64,000 nucleotides of DNA, from the NCBI GenBank assembly GCA_009268125.1, contig WBOU01000002.1, forward strand, positions 528,343 through 592,342, written 5' to 3'. Each line of letters starts with the position of its first letter. The first letter of the stretch is position 1. This DNA is from Chloroflexia bacterium SDU3-3 (GTDB lineage: Bacteria > Chloroflexota > Chloroflexia > Chloroflexales > Roseiflexaceae). The notes under the pieces are model-generated. The model was not told the DNA's origin. It searched no databases and saw nothing but the letters and a program-made list of their open reading frames with translations. Below, piece by piece: positions 63,569 to 64,000 of the stretch. The position numbers and the translations under genes are program-made.

Positions 63569-63660
63569 CACCCGCGACCATCTGAAGGTCTCGCCCTCGC
63601 GGCAGACCCAACAGCTACAGAGTTTCTGGCTCGACAATTTGCACCCTCGGGTGCCAGGGG

Positions 63661-63691
63661 TTGAGGTTCACCCTCAATCGCCTGGTTTTTT
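63661..63691 (+). other. Hairpin followed by T-run in the rRNA leader
   Basis: TTGAGG (63661-63666) pairs with CCTCAA (63672-63677), and a T6 run lies at 63686-63691. It could act as a weak leader terminator that antitermination overrides. Confidence 0.35.
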
Positions 63692-63790
63692 ATCGCCAAG
63701 ACTCGGTCGCCCTGCACCTGTACAACTGAATCGTGATGATGAGGTGAGCCAATTATCGCCCGTCCTGGGTGGCACAGCAGTGCTACACCA

Positions 63791-64000
63791 GCGATGAAGA
63801 GTTTGATCCTGGCTCAGGACGAACGCTGGCGGCGTGCCTAATGCATGCAAGTCGCACGCGGTGCCTTCGGGCACTGAGTGGCGAACGGCTGAGGAACACG
63901 TGGGGACCTGTCCGGGAGTGGGGGACAACACCGCGAAAGCGGTGCTAATCCCGCATACGCTCTGAGGAGGAAAGCCGAAAGGCGCTCCCGGGTGGCCCTG
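63791..64000 (+). rRNA. rrs: 16S ribosomal RNA, 5' end (continues past the window)
   Basis: AGAGTTTGATCCTGGCTCAG (63798-63817) is the universal 16S start, followed by GACGAACGCTGGCGGCGTGC and AGTGGCGAACGGCTGAGGAA. By alignment with the E. coli 5' end, mature position 1 is near 63791. Only about 210 nt are present. The variable region fits Chloroflexota. Confidence 0.98.

Overview
The window is high-GC bacterial DNA, almost certainly from a member of the phylum Chloroflexota, class Chloroflexia. That reading rests on the start of a 16S rRNA gene at the right edge, a MoaD-MoaE fusion, a mevalonate kinase, a single-subunit glycyl-tRNA synthetase behind a T-box leader, a DUF4388 plus MglA-like GTPase pair, and many extended -10 promoters of the form TGnTATAAT. 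I cannot name the genus from sequence alone. No prophage, CRISPR array, transposase or resistance island is visible. This is a chromosomal housekeeping region with an unusual load of short non-coding repeats.

Layout. 0-2.3 kb: PLP synthase (pdxS and the first 13 codons of pdxT) and threonine synthase. 2.5-4.2 kb: a helical protein of unknown function whose promoter sits beside a 16-copy 21-bp palindromic array, followed by dispersed repeats. 4.2-10.2 kb: SDR enzyme, small disordered protein, HAD phosphatase, PlsC-like acyltransferase, pncB and SURF1. 10.4-17.5 kb: GAF-GAF-PAS histidine kinase followed by an M23 peptidase, MalZ-like glucosidase, tRNA dihydrouridine synthase and a Xer recombinase. 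17.7-23 kb: T-box plus glyS, an MFS exporter, a repeat cluster and a THUMP-like methyltransferase. 23.5-28.5 kb: pepF and two tandem RsbR-like PAS-STAS proteins. 28.9-37.3 kb: MFS proteins, tRNA-Ser(GGA), an AlbA_2 ATP-binding regulator, DUF2227 and TolB-like proteins, and a divergent MFS/DUF2156 pair whose start codons overlap. 37.5-42.3 kb: guaA, mevalonate kinase, mnmA and two small membrane proteins. 42.4-46.4 kb: DUF4388 protein, small GTPase, mutY and an HDAC-like deacetylase. 46.6-50.7 kb: hisH-hisA-(coiled-coil gene)-hisF-moaDE. 50.7-58.9 kb: rsfS, a duplicated-domain lipoprotein, M42 peptidase, aminotransferase, GT39-like protein, DinB and YceI. 59-63.2 kb: a BTAD-ATPase-TPR regulator, an SH3-like protein and an SCP2 protein. 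63.3-64 kb: three tandem rRNA promoters and the 5' end of 16S rRNA.

Themes. Most transcription units are short and closed by strong symmetric hairpins shared between convergent neighbours. Several genes (dus, mutY, hisH and the BTAD regulator) have the -10 box so close to the ATG that a leaderless mRNA is predicted. At least three families of short non-coding repeats occupy the larger intergenic gaps: a hairpin MITE-like family carrying CCACCAAGAC-type motifs, a roughly 200-bp family with nested GC hairpins, and local tandem arrays of 21 and 75 bp. The 21-bp array is the most unusual object: each unit holds a TGAC-N4-GTCA-type palindrome, the period equals two helical turns, and the array abuts a promoter.
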